Positions 1 through 9,180 of a stretch of 64,000 bases of DNA are shown here, one piece after another. The DNA comes from Gambelia wislizenii (taxonomy: Eukaryota; Chordata; Lepidosauria; Squamata; Crotaphytidae). A program made the position numbers and the translations under genes. Position 1 is the stretch's first letter; every line of letters begins with the position of its first letter. The stretch covers positions 172,822,596 through 172,886,595 of the forward strand of contig JAUMIR010000005.1 of the NCBI GenBank assembly GCA_030847615.1, in the 5' to 3' direction. The notes below the pieces were generated by a model. That model made no database searches and was not told the origin of the DNA. It was given only the letters and a program-made list of their open reading frames with translations.

Positions 1-840
1 AGGAAACGTCTGTTGAAAAAGGAAGATTGTCATTCCAGGTCTCCAGGAAGCCTCCAGGGGCATTGATTCCCCTTTAAAAGAAGGTTCAGCCATTCTGTGC
101 CTTGTTACCTCCCTCCAAAAAGAAAGACCTAAAGTGTATTGTTTTTGCAAAAGCAGAAGTGGACTTCTCATCATTTGTACTTTCATAGTTGGTAGGAGGG
201 TGGCCCATGATAGGTCACAGAGGCAGAAAATTGTGTCCCTGGACTCCAGGAGTTTGTCCATCCCTGACGTCAGAAGAAATTAGCTTTTACACACCTCCAG
301 CCATATTTTATTGTAGCTCTGTAGTTTTCCCTCCACTTTCTTTCTGGTTTAAACAACCTATTAACTTTAAACACACCACGAAAAATCTTTCTCTTGTTAC
401 TCATGCCTATTCAAGAAGCTCTACATTTAATCACAACTTTATATTTAACCTTTTCCCACCCTTGTCTTGTAGCCCCATGTTTATACCTCAGCTCCACATC
501 TAGAGAAGTGTGTTACAAAAGGCTGTCACTACATTTATGTGACACCAGGGTAGTACCATAGAAAGAGGCCTGTGGAGAGGCCAGTTTCATATTAGGAGAT
601 TGTGTGTTTGTGTGCTCGCCAAAGGATAAAGACCTATGACAAAGAGTAAAACCTCCTTGAAAGATAAATAGAACCATCATGCTTTCAGGCAGTGAAAAGG
701 GACCAATGATATATTGCTCAGCCAGTTCAGACCAAATCAATATCCCACCTAGAATCAGATAAGGATTCAAAGTCAAGAGAGTCAATACACATAAAGTTCA
801 CCATGTAGAGGTACTGCGAAGCAGACTACCACCAAGGTAC
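1..840. other. No gene recognised
   Basis: I see no recognisable gene or repeat. Short open frames occur on both strands but lack family motifs and plausible exon structure. The stretch ends directly at the left target-site copy of the SINE that follows. Confidence 0.5.
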
Positions 841-851
841 ATGCAGAAAGG

Positions 852-1084
852 AGCCAGTGTGGCATAGTGCTTTGGGTGTTGGAGTAGAACTCTGGAAACC
901 AGGGTTCAAATTCTCACTCAGCCATGGAAACTCAGCGGACAAGTCACCTTCTCACAGCCTCAGAGGAAGGCAAGGGAAAACCTCCTCTGAAAAAAATCTT
1001 GCCAAGAAACTCCCCATAATGGGTTTGCCTTGGGGTCAGCATAAGCTGGAAATGGCTTAAAGGCACACCGCCACCACAACAGAT
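852..1084 (+). mobile_element. tRNA-derived SINE with BovB-like tail
   Basis: The head resembles a tRNA-type RNA polymerase III promoter, with an A-box-like segment near 859-882 and a B-box-like GGGTTCAAATTC near 902-913. The body has the lizard pattern of aagtcacc and cctcagaggaaggcaa, and the tail near 1022-1064 resembles the 3' end of BovB LINEs. The strongest evidence is an 11-bp target-site duplication, ATGCAGAAAGG, at 841-851 and again at 1085-1095. That marks a LINE-mobilised insertion of about 233 bp. It is transcribable in principle but has no coding role. Confidence 0.9.
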
Positions 1085-1095
1085 ATGCAGAAAGG

Positions 1096-1589
1096 GTAGG
1101 AAACACATTAGTGTGGACTGTGTATCCAATACTCTTCCCTTCACCTTTCTTATTAGATACTAGGAATGAGAATAGATATGTCTGCAAAAGCAATGTTTTT
1201 CTTGCTTTTTTTAAAAGTCAGATCTTTTCAGGTCTATTTTAAGAGCTGTCTAAAAGGTCTCTGCAAACAGCTATTGAAGTCCAAGTTAAAAGAAATGAAC
1301 CCCATTGGTTTGCCACATTAAGCTGCTAAAATAAGTGCCCTATACTTTTCAAGAAGCAGGAGTTTACTAAAAGCCCTTTGAGGAAGCACTACATCAAAAA
1401 GATGTAATTGGCTCGATTTTCTCTTCACCCAGTGTACAGCATCTTGAAAAGCAGTGAAATTTACTGCACTTTTACTTGAGCAACTCTGAATCATTCTCTA
1501 TCTCTCTGTCCCTGTCTCTCCCTCCCTCCTCCTCTCTTCTACACACACAAACACAGTCACGCATGCATACAAAGAGCTGAGGAATTAAT
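1096..1589. other. No gene; pyrimidine-rich tract
   Basis: No gene is seen. A C/T-rich stretch at about 1497-1542 is followed by a short CA-rich run. Confidence 0.5.
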
Positions 1590-2040
1590 GGCTCCTTGTT
1601 CCGGGTACAATTCAAAGTGCTGGTTATGACCTATAAAGGTACAAGCTGTCTGGCAGACCATATCTCTGTCTATGCACCAGCACGGGCCCTTAGATCATCA
1701 GGAGAGGCCCTTCTCTCAGTTCCACCACCATCTCAAGTACAGTTGGTGGGGACGGGAGAGAGGCCTTTTCAATGGCTGCTTCTAGACTCTGGAACTCCCT
1801 CCCTAGGGAGGACAGATTGGCCCCCTCCCTGCTGTCATCCAGTGACAGACCAAAAACTTTTTATTCAGTCAAATTTTTAAAGAACAGGCTAGGGGGTGTT
1901 GTATAGTTTTATTGAATTGTTTTTTAAAGCTTTTATCATTTAAAAAAAGTTTCTAATACTTTTAAGTATATTTTATTCTTTTAAATATTTTTATATTTTT
2001 AACAATGTAATTAGTTTAATTCTGTTTCAATATACACTTT
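1590..2040 (+). mobile_element. L2-like LINE, 3' fragment
   Basis: The plus strand (1596-1880) encodes a decayed C-terminal segment of a non-LTR reverse transcriptase. The motifs FRVQFKVLVMTYK and ALRSSGEALLSVPP match the block after the RT domain in L2/CR1-group LINEs, and the same block occurs on the opposite strand in the neighbouring element as YKVLVITFKAL. After the stop, the A/T-rich 3' UTR runs to the TAA repeat at 2041. The copy is strongly 5'-truncated and is not expected to be functional. L2 rather than another CR1-group clade is a judgement by eye. Confidence 0.8.
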
Positions 2041-2065
2041 TAATAATAATAATAATAATAATAAT
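2041..2065. repeat. (TAA)n microsatellite
   Basis: About eight TAA repeats lie between two LINE 3' ends that point towards each other. Tails of this LINE family end in TAA/TTA repeats, so the microsatellite probably derives from them. Confidence 0.95.
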
Positions 2066-2194
2066 TTATTTATATCCTGCCCTTCTATGGAACGCAATCG
2101 GGGCAGCTTACAACAATTAAAATATACATCCAGGCCCTCAATCCCACCTCCCCTTAAAATACAATTAAATAATTTAAGAATTAAAATATACTTT

Positions 2195-2280
2195 ACAAAT
2201 ACAAATACAAATACAAATACAAGTACAAGTACAAATACAAATACAAATACAAATACAAATACAAATACAAATACAAATAT
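2195..2280. repeat. (AAATAC)n tandem repeat
   Basis: A 6-bp unit, ACAAAT, is repeated about 14 times, with two units changed to ACAAGT. It lies in the 3' region of the minus-strand LINE and produces low-complexity frames on both strands. Confidence 0.95.
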
Positions 2281-2327
2281 AAATATACAATGGACAATGG
2301 ACAATGGCGAGATCGGGACAAGCTAGA

Positions 2328-2382
2328 TTTCTTTTTCTTTTTCTTTCTTTCTTTTCTTTTCTTTCTTTCTTTTTTTTTTTTA
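2328..2382. repeat. Pyrimidine tract (TTTC-rich)
   Basis: About 55 bases on the plus strand are almost only C and T, built from imperfect CTTT and CTTTT units. Confidence 0.9.
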
Positions 2383-2412
2383 ATGGCCGGGTGTCTATTC
2401 AGGAAATGCCTG

Positions 2413-3003
2413 CTAGAAGAGATCCATCATAAGAGCTTTTTTAAAGCTATTTAGGGTGGTGATGTGATGGATCTCATCCGGCAGGCCATTCCATAATCTG
2501 GGAGCAATAGCTGAAAAGGCCCTCCAGGAGGTTGAAGAAAACCTAGTTTCTAAAGGTTGTAACAAATTCCTCCCAGAGAACCTGAGCACATGGGGAGGAT
2601 TATATGGAAGGAGGCAGTCCCAAAGATAGGTTGGACCCAAGACATTTAGGGCTTTAAAGGTGATAACCAACACCTTGTACTGGGCCCAGAAACTAATGGG
2701 CAGCCAGTGGAGAGATCTTAAGATTGGTGTTATATGGTCTCTTCTAGATGTACCTGAGACCAGTGTGGCTGCCATATTCTGTACTAGTTGGAGCTTACGG
2801 ACCAAGCATGAGAATGAAGGTAGCCCCATGTAGAGTACATTACAGAAATCAAGATGGGAGGTTACCAGAGCATGTACCACAGTCTCAAGATCCCTGACTT
2901 CCAAGAAAGGGCACAGCTGGCACATCAGTTGAAGCTGATGACAAGCACTCCTGACTGTTGCATTTACCTGATTTGTCATCTGGAGCAACAGGTCCAGAAG
3001 CAC
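2413..3003 (-). pseudogene. L2-like LINE ORF2 C-terminal domain
   Basis: An uninterrupted 196-residue frame covers the region downstream of the RT catalytic core. Visible family blocks are VVHALVTSHLDFCNVLYMGL, LVRKLQLVQNMAATLV, HITPILRSLHWLPI, YKVLVITFKALN and RLWNGLPDEI. It runs to the natural stop near 2413, so the C terminus looks complete. It is the best preserved stretch of this element. It cannot act alone because the upstream frames are broken. Confidence 0.85.
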
Positions 3004-3224
3004 CCCCAGACTGCAAACATGGCTCTTGGAGGAGAGTGTGACCCCATCCAGGACTGGAGATTGTATGCTAATGCCTGGGTTTGGGGCTGCTACTGTGAGT
3101 ACCTCCGTTTAATCTGGATTCAGCTTCAATCTGTTTTCCCTCATCCAGTCCATTACTGCCTTAAGATAATTGTTAAGAGAAGAGATACCATCTGAAGTCA
3201 GAGCTGAAGACCGAGGCATGGTGA

Positions 3225-3294
3225 AATATATCTGGGTGTCATCAACATACTGGTAACTCCCCACCCCATGCCTCTGGATAATCTCTCCCAGCGG

Positions 3295-3331
<37 letters not shown>

Positions 3332-3770
3332 AGCATCAGGGACAGGATGGTATCTTGTGGGACAACACAATTAAACTCTTTCCTTGCAGAGCAACTGTCC
3401 CTGCACATCACCCTCTGGAATCTGCCCAAGAGGAAGGAACGGAACCACTGCAGTGCAGTGTCTCCAATTCCTAGCCTTCTCAGGCGATCCAAGAGGATGT
3501 CATGATCTATTGTGTCAAAAGCCACTAAGAAATCCAGTAGCACCAACAGGGTCACACTACCCCGTCGATGCTCAGGCAAAGGTCATCAGCCAAGGCAACC
3601 ATGGCCGTCTCAACTCCAAATCCTGCCCTAAAGCCAGTTTGAAATGGATCTAGATAATCAGTTTCTTCCAAGACAGCTTGGAGTTGGAGAACAACCACCC
3701 TCTTGATCATCTTGCTCAAAAAACGTAATAAGGAGACTGGCCTATATTTCTTCATATCCAGAGGGGTCAA
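3225..3770 (-). pseudogene. L2-like LINE reverse transcriptase core
   Basis: Two overlapping frames on the minus strand cover RT blocks in order. YRPVSLLRFLSKMIKRVV and FQTGFRAGFGVETAMVAL are the early blocks, VAFDTIDHDILLDRL is the first-aspartate block, and LQWFRSFLLGRFQRV follows. The catalytic YxDD box appears as YVDD at 3239-3250, followed by TQIY. A frameshift occurs near 3560 and a TA microsatellite at 3294-3327 disrupts the part before YVDD. The catalytic aspartates are visible but the reading frame is not continuous. Confidence 0.85.
3294..3327. repeat. (TA)n microsatellite in LINE RT
   Basis: About 17 TA units interrupt the RT frame just upstream of the YVDD box on the minus strand. 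Confidence 0.97.
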
Positions 3771-4138
3771 GGGAAGGTCTTTTTAGGAGCGGTCTAACCG
3801 CCGCTTCCTTCAAGCAAGATGGGACATGACCTTCCCTAAGGGATGCATTTACGATGTCCCTAAGTAACATCCTCAAGGTATCACCCACTGGATGGCCAGC
3901 CACAAAGGGCGAGGGTCAAGAGGACAGGTAGTCTTCCTTACTCTACCAAGGAGCTTGTCCATGTCATCAGTACTTACAGATTGAAATTGATCCAGTATAA
4001 CCTCATCAGTGGAGTTACTGGACACTTCATCAATCGAATCTGCTACAACCCCACTGTCTAAGTCATCTCTTATCTGAAAGATTTTATCTGCAAAGAAGTT
4101 GTTAAATGCATCACAGCAGGCTGTTGTTGAGTTTAGTA

Positions 4139-4670
4139 CAGTCGTCCCTTCACATTCGCGGGAATTAGGTTCCACGGACCCCCGTGAATGTGAAAAAAAC
4201 GCGAATATTGGTTGCTCCCCCTCCCCCACCAAAGCGACCACGGGGCCTCCGGAGGCCCCGTGGTCGCTTTCCCTGGACTCCCCACTCCCTCCCAAGGCCT
4301 TCATGGGGCCTCCGGAGACCCTCCCGAGGCTCCGTGGATGCCTCCCCGGCCCTCCCCCTCCCTCACAGGGCCTTCACAGGGCCTCCCGAAGCCCCGTGGA
4401 GGCCTCCGCAGCCCTCCCCACTCCCCCCCCAAGGCCTTCACGGGGCCTCGCAAGGCTCCGTGGAGGCCACCCCGGCCCTCCCCCTCCCTCCCATGGCTTT
4501 CATGGGGCCTCCGGAGGGTCTCTGAAGGCCCCGTGGAGGCCTCCACCCAGGGCCTTCACAGGACCTCCGGAGGCCCTGTGTCACAGTTTTGGGAGGGCAG
4601 GGGGGCCCTCCCAAAACCGTGAATAATCAAAACCGTGAATGCCGAGTTCGCGAATGTGGAGGGGCAACTG
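4139..4670. mobile_element. MITE, pogo/Tc1-mariner-like, TA target
   Basis: The 532-bp element has terminal inverted repeats: the left end CAGTCGTCCCTTCACATTCG matches the inverted right end CAGTTGCCCCTCCACATTCG at 17 of 20 bases. TA flanks it on both sides (4137-4138 and 4671-4672), as for Tc1/mariner-superfamily elements. Removing the element and one TA leaves the host LINE linker in one continuous frame, which confirms the boundaries. The interior (about 4240-4590) is GC-rich with a roughly 65-bp imperfect repeat. No transposase is present. Frames called inside it are artefacts of the GC-rich repeat. A shorter relative lies at 20105-20333. Confidence 0.88.
4240..4590. repeat. GC-rich minisatellite within MITE
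   Basis: About five imperfect units of roughly 58-68 bp share the words CTTCATGGGGCCTCCGGAG and CCGTGGAGGCCTCC. Several units are locally palindromic (CCTCCGGAGG). Composition is far richer in G+C than the surrounding window. Confidence 0.8.
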
Positions 4671-5194
4671 TAATGAGTTCTGCACAGGTGGAACCTGTGT
4701 CAGTTCCCTTACCACCCTAAACAGCTCTGCTGAGCGAGACTCTGCAGATGCAATACGTGCAGAAGAGAAGGATTTCCTTGCTGCATGTATTCCCTTGCTA
4801 TAGGAATGAAGAAATTTCCTATGACAAGTCCTGTCAGACAAGAGCCGAGTTTTTCTCTAGATGCACTCTAGTCATTGTCCAACCTGCTTCATTTTCCTAA
4901 ATTCTTCAGTATATCATGGATGGTGATTAGAAGTGGGCTGGAAAGGATGCTTGGGAGCGATCGTGTCAATAGCCTTGGTAAGATCAGTGTTCCAAGTATT
5001 GACCAAGGCTTCAACAGAATCACCAGCGTTACCAACCAATATACCCTCTGAGGCTTTCTGGAATCCAATTGATTCCATTAGCCTTCGAGGGCAGACCATT
5101 CTAGTAGGTCCTCCACCCCCAATGGGATGGACAGTGTCTCAGAGTTCAACCTTGATCAGGAAATGATCCATCCATGACAATGTGGTGGTTTTTG

Positions 5195-5791
5195 TCACCT
5201 CTGCCCACAGATATTCCTGTTCCATACTAAAGACTGCATTGCGGGTTTGACCCTCACAATGTCAACCAATTGGGATAGGCCCATGTTTGTCATGGACTCC
5301 ATGAACTCTCGAGCTGCACCTGATAAATTTGACAAACAGGTCTCAAGTAAGATGTTGAAATCACCCAGAACTAGCAGTCTGGACAACTCCAATGACAACT
5401 CTGAGACCAGTTGTGTCAGCTCAGTTAGGGAATCTGTTAGACAAAGGGGTGGATGGTATACTAACAGAATCTCTAGACTCTCCCTGGTCTTCAGGCTCAG
5501 GTACATACACTCAAAGTGGACTGATTTCTGGACAGGTATCCCGGTCAAGGTAAGGTTATTGTTATGAACTAGAGCCACTCCACCCCCTCGCCCACGTCCC
5601 CTTACCTGCTCACTAACAGAGTACCCAGCTGGGAGGGCCTGCGCCCAAGTTATGGTGCTGTCCTCTCCCAGCCAGGTCTCAGTGAAGCAAGCCAAGAGAA
5701 GATCATAGATGATATGGGTATTATTTTTTACTGACCTGGCATTGCAAAGGAGCAAGGTAAGGTTCTGTGGCATGGTTGGTATGCTCACCAA
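5195..5791 (-). pseudogene. L2-like LINE apurinic endonuclease domain
   Basis: A 198-residue frame resembles the APE-type endonuclease that nicks target DNA before LINE reverse transcription. Visible blocks are LLLCNARSVKN (Asn), CFTETWLGED (catalytic Glu, about 5671-5689), GRGRGGGVALVHN, and LVLGDFNILLE (Asp/Asn, about 5354-5365). The C-terminal part, ending in VKPAMQSLVWNRN, is short of a clear SDH motif. It lies upstream of the RT in this minus-strand element. The start methionine is only the first in the frame; the true start probably lay near 5860. Confidence 0.85.
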
Positions 5792-5860
5792 TCCATTCCA
5801 GGGAACTGAGTGAAGTGAAGGTGGAATAGCTATTACACATATATCCCTCCTTCCTTTGTA

Positions 5861-6125
5861 GGCAGGCCTTTACCGAATAGCTATTCTGGCCCGAAGATTT
5901 GGCTGCCTTTTCCCTTAAGCTGCCAATGGATTATTTCATTTTTTTTCCTCTTTTTAATTATTGTATGTTTTTAATCTGTTTGATTTAATATTGTTTTAAG
6001 GGGTGGGTGGGTTAGGGTATTAATGTAATTATGGGATTTTTATTTTGTAAACTGCCCCGATTGCGTTGCAGAGGGGCGGGATAGAAATAAATTTTATTAT
6101 TATTACTATTAATATTATTATAAGC
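5861..6125 (+). mobile_element. L2-like LINE 3' tail, plus strand
   Basis: The segment aactgccccgattgcgtt followed by ggggcgggatagaaataaa and TTATTA repeats is the reverse complement of the 3' tail found at 2066-2130. It is therefore a second 3' end of the same family in opposite orientation. No coding part is visible. Confidence 0.75.
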
Positions 6126-6262
6126 AAACTTTCACTCTGTCCATGTTTTGTATGTTTTAATTGTTTGTTTGTTTGTTTGTTTGTTTAAAGTGTGAGCAGC
6201 TTTGGGTCCCAGCCTTGGGGAAAAAGCGGGGTGTAAATAAATATAATAAATAAATAAATAAA
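6126..6262 (+). mobile_element. LINE 3' tail fragment
   Basis: A GTTT repeat is followed by gcagctttgggtcccagcct, a ggggtgtaaataaata segment and AAATA repeats. This is the general pattern of L2/CR1-group 3' ends. It is too short to classify further. Confidence 0.6.
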
Positions 6263-6860
6263 TTCCAGAACCTGAAGGCCCTATTATACGACTTTGCAAA
6301 GCTGAAGTTCTTCCTATGCTTTCTTTGAAAAATGGTGGGGCAGCAGTAGGATATGAAGAATTCTCATGATTGCCAATGTTCTTGTCATGATCTTGACTCC
6401 ATTGTGAACCTGAAGCATTGTTTTCCCATTGCTACTTTTGTATTTGCACAAAATATACTTTACTAAAAATATATCTGACTCTATGCAAAATTAGTATCCT
6501 TTTCCATTTGTTAAGGCAAGCCAGAGCTTGGAAATAACCAGTTGATTAAATGTTTTAAGTTATCAATTCATTGTATTTTTTTAAGAAATGCAGGTTAACT
6601 CACTAGATTCCACAATTTAATAGTGAAGTTAAACATATGCCTTAATGAACTGAGGTCATTTAGGTTGTTAGAGTTCATTAGGATGGGTGCCTCTCATTCT
6701 GCCAGATTCAACACAAACGTCTGGTGCCACAAGAGAAGTACTGGGCTTGAGGAAGTGCATTGCATTTGTTATCAGGTAACCTAATTTTGTGCTGTCTTTG
6801 GAAGGATGAGAGAGAGCACTTTCTGGAGTCCAGATGAGAGTAGAAAACCTGGGATGAGAT
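6263..6860. other. No gene recognised
   Basis: A/T-rich sequence with no motif I recognise. Confidence 0.5.
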
Positions 6861-7160
6861 TCAGAGCTTTGGAAAAATCAAAACAAGAAAGCCCTGATTT
6901 GTGTGTTCATCCACCACACCTATGAGCTGGCACACACGCTTTAACTGTGCAAACACACAGCTGGCCAGAACTTGAACATCCAGGATCAAGGATGAATCTA
7001 GAAATACCTGAAGGCTGTGAAACTGTTTTTCCAGAACAAGTGTAACCCCATCCAGAACATGTTGAATTCTCAATCTGCTTTTCAATTGACTTGGAACTTC
7101 TCTCTCTTCTGTAGATTCATCTTCAATTTGTGTGCTGTCATCCACAGTTGATGACAAACA
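6861..7160 (-). pseudogene. L2-like LINE RT-downstream fragment
   Basis: A 98-residue minus-strand frame contains HVLDGVTLVLEKQ, SLQVFLDSSLILDVQVL and CVFAQLKRVCQL. These match the block between the YxDD box and the C-terminal domain in L2-group LINEs. Both ends are truncated. It is a separate insertion from the 2.1-5.9 kb element. Confidence 0.75.
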
Positions 7161-7244
7161 TCAACACTCTTGGTCATTCAGTTAATTGCCAGTCATCATT
7201 TAAATCAGGTGTGTTGTCTGTTGTGTGCTGGAAAAATGCTAAGT

Positions 7245-7706
7245 TTAAAAGTTGAGCAATGTGTCCATTTGAAAATTTTAGTAAAATTGAACAAAACAAC
7301 AATGGAATCTTTTCAAATGCTTACTGAGGACTATGAGGAAGACTGCATGTCTCGTGTGCATGTGTTTGAGAGGCACAAGAGATTCAGAGGAGGTGAGAAT
7401 GTGGAAGATGATGAATGCCCTGGATGACCTTCCACTTCAAGAACTGAAGAAATTATGAAAAAAATCAGCCAGATTGTTTGAGGAGACCACCAACTCAGTA
7501 TCTGAATAATAGATGCAGCTGTGAACATTGACAAAGACACTGCGTGGAAAATTTTGCATGAGGATCTCAACATGAGAAAAGTTTGTGCCAAGAGGGTCCC
7601 TACGGTTCTCACACCAGAGCAAAAAGAGTGGTGCAAGGAAATTTGCACTGACAAGAACTTGAGGCAGACTCAAACCTTTTTCAAAAAATCATCACTCCTG
7701 ATGAAG
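7245..7706 (+). pseudogene. mariner transposase, N-terminal part
   Basis: Decayed mariner-family transposase. The DNA-binding region reads EQCVHLKILVKLNKTTMESF and SRVHVFERHKRF, followed by GENVEDDECPG and PSTSRTEEIMKKI. Next come IDKDTAWKILHEDLNMRKVC, AKRVPTVLTPEQKEWC and a degraded first catalytic region (ITPDEA, where functional copies have an ITGDE-like motif). In-frame stops lie near 7426, 7479 and 7506. At 7709 it is cut by a copia LTR and resumes near 8930, with the intervening catalytic part missing. Confidence 0.88.
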
Positions 7707-7708
7707 CC

Positions 7709-8419
7709 TGTAGGAGTAATGAGTCTAAAAATAAAAATGTATTAAAATTCCAGGATCTAGTCCTTTTAAAAGGCAATAAAAATATTTTCTTTAAAAAGAG
7801 AGCTAAAAAAATAATTTACTTTCAAATTCATGCAGAGTGCCACTTAAGAATGCAGACTAAGCTAATTTAAAAGTGTATTCAGAGGTCTGTGGTCTGATCT
7901 GATCACCCATTGAATTAGACTCATTACAAAAACAAAGGAGTCAGTTTAAAATGCAAATCAAAAGTTTACTGAAGGTGTATCAATCTCAATCTACATACTA
8001 AAACAAACTTTTAAAAAGGGTGTTCCTAACTAACTAGGAGGATTTAGGGTAGAAAGAGTCACCCAGCCCCTTAGCGGTAAGAGGCTGCATGGTGACTTGA
8101 AAAGCAAACATCATGGCATGGCATCCATGGCTAGGCATCCATAAGATGGCAAGGATAATGATAAGATGGCAAAGATGGCTACAGCTGCATGGAGACTCTA
8201 ACTTAAATGAGAACTTGCAAAGAGCAATAAAATTTAAATTAGGTCATGTGTTGAATGACCCAGCACTCCAGTTGGCTGGGAGTGCCCAGTGAAATAAGAG
8301 AAAGGGAGTTTGGAATAAACAGAAGCATGCAGGGAAAAATCCTAGACTTATCTTAAGATGTGAATGAGGTACACAAGATTGCTTTTACATTACAATTAAT
8401 TATTTCCCCACATACTACA
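7709..8419 (-). mobile_element. Ty1/copia LTR (minus strand)
   Basis: The LTR is placed next to the copia RNase H remnant. On the minus strand a purine tract (8420-8430, GAGAAGGGGAA) is followed by TGTAGTATGTGGGG, a typical LTR start. The other end has inverted TGTAG at 7709-7713, giving TGTAG...CTACA termini and a length of about 711 bp. The left flank cuts exactly into the mariner catalytic region. I found no matching duplication on the right, because the element is truncated on its 5' side. Confidence 0.7.
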
Positions 8420-8428
8420 TTCCCCTTC

Positions 8429-8902
8429 TCAATCGTAGGGTACTCCATGAACAATCTTCATTTCTTCTCGTAGTCTCAGGAAACTGTCCTTAGAACGAGG
8501 CTTAGTTAAAATATCAGCTATCATTTCTTCTGAGTTGCAGTACTCCAGTTGAACAAGTTGACTCTGGCACATCTCTCTTACCTTGTGTAAGGCAATGTCT
8601 ATGTTCTTCTTCAGAGGCTTGTCACTCTGAGAAATTTTGATACAGCTTTGATTGTCTTGCATCAAAATGGTTGGCTTGGGTTCTTGTATCCCAAGATCCA
8701 GAAGCAAATTCTGCAGCCATTTGATTTCATCACAAGCTGTTTTCGCTGAGACGCACTCGGCACCTGTGGAACTATCCGCCACTGTACTATGCTTCCGACT
8801 TGTCCAACTTACTGCTCCACCACCGTAAAAGATGATTTTTGGCTGAATGGGTTCCAGAAGGCAGAACAGTGAACAAGCATTATTATAAGTAAGTTTTGAC
8901 AA
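8429..8902 (-). pseudogene. Ty1/copia polyprotein RNase H end
   Basis: A 157-residue frame contains the hallmarks of the copia RNase H domain: AVSWTSRKHSTVADSSTGAE, WLQNLLLDLG, MQDNQSCIKI, HKVREMCQSQLVQLEYC and MIADILTKP. The stop lies near the LTR, as expected at the end of pol. Everything upstream (gag, protease, integrase, RT) is missing, so this is the 3' end of a truncated element. Copia elements are sparse in vertebrates compared with Gypsy elements. The frame is open, which suggests a fairly young insertion. Confidence 0.92.
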
Positions 8903-8929
8903 AGCTGAGAGAAAGAGTCAGGGGGAAAA

Positions 8930-9071
8930 AAGGGCAGAACTGTGGGAAAATGCTTTCATCCTTCATCAAGACAATGTGCCTGCTCACCTAGCACTTTCTG
9001 TGAAGCAGTTTTTGGCTAATAAACGTATTACTACACTTGAACATTCTCCATATTCACCATATTTGGCATCA
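8930..9071 (+). pseudogene. mariner transposase, C-terminal part
   Basis: This continues the transposase after the copia interruption: ELWENAFILHQDNVPAHLAL, SVKQFLANKRITTLEHSPY and SPYLASCN. The HQDN aspartate is kept. The final catalytic motif, PDLAPCD in functional relatives, reads PYLASCN, so the last acidic residue is lost. The sequence then runs into a CR1 fragment at 9072, so the 3' inverted repeat is absent here. Confidence 0.88.
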
Positions 9072-9180
9072 TGCAACATTGCCACGCAGGAATACATAAT
9101 CAAAGCATGCCTGACAGATGGCCATCCAGCCTCTGTTCAAAAACCTCCAAAGAGACTCCACCACACTAGGAGACTGAAGC
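9072..9180 (-). mobile_element. CR1 LINE 3' fragment
   Basis: The plus strand carries caggaatacataatcaaagc and gatggccatccagcctctg, the complement of the conserved CR1 end also seen at 48.36, 57.05 and 61.38 kb. Only about 100 bp is present. Confidence 0.8.

Larger units (their letters stand above)
2066..5860 (-). mobile_element. L2-like LINE, nearly full coding span, interrupted
   Basis: Read on the minus strand, this is one element in family order: endonuclease (5791-5195), linker (about 5100-4581), RT (about 3770-3225), C-terminal domain (3003-2413) and a 3' tail ending near 2066. The tail includes a segment complementary to ctgccccgattgcgtt, which also occurs in plus orientation near 6053. 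A 532-bp MITE splits the linker at 4139-4670, a TA microsatellite lies in the RT, and an AAATAC repeat lies in the 3' region. Excluding the MITE the element is about 3.3 kb. Frameshifts and stops make it inactive. It is L2/CR1-group by RT sequence; the exact clade is tentative. Confidence 0.85.

Noticed and set aside
2011..2326. FVFVFV-rich and NTNTNT-rich frames
   Set aside because: These are direct translations of the AAATAC microsatellite.
4099..4626. Long overlapping proline/arginine-rich frames on both strands
   Set aside because: They lie inside the GC-rich minisatellite of a MITE. Several frames are open at once because stop codons are rare in such composition; there is no domain.
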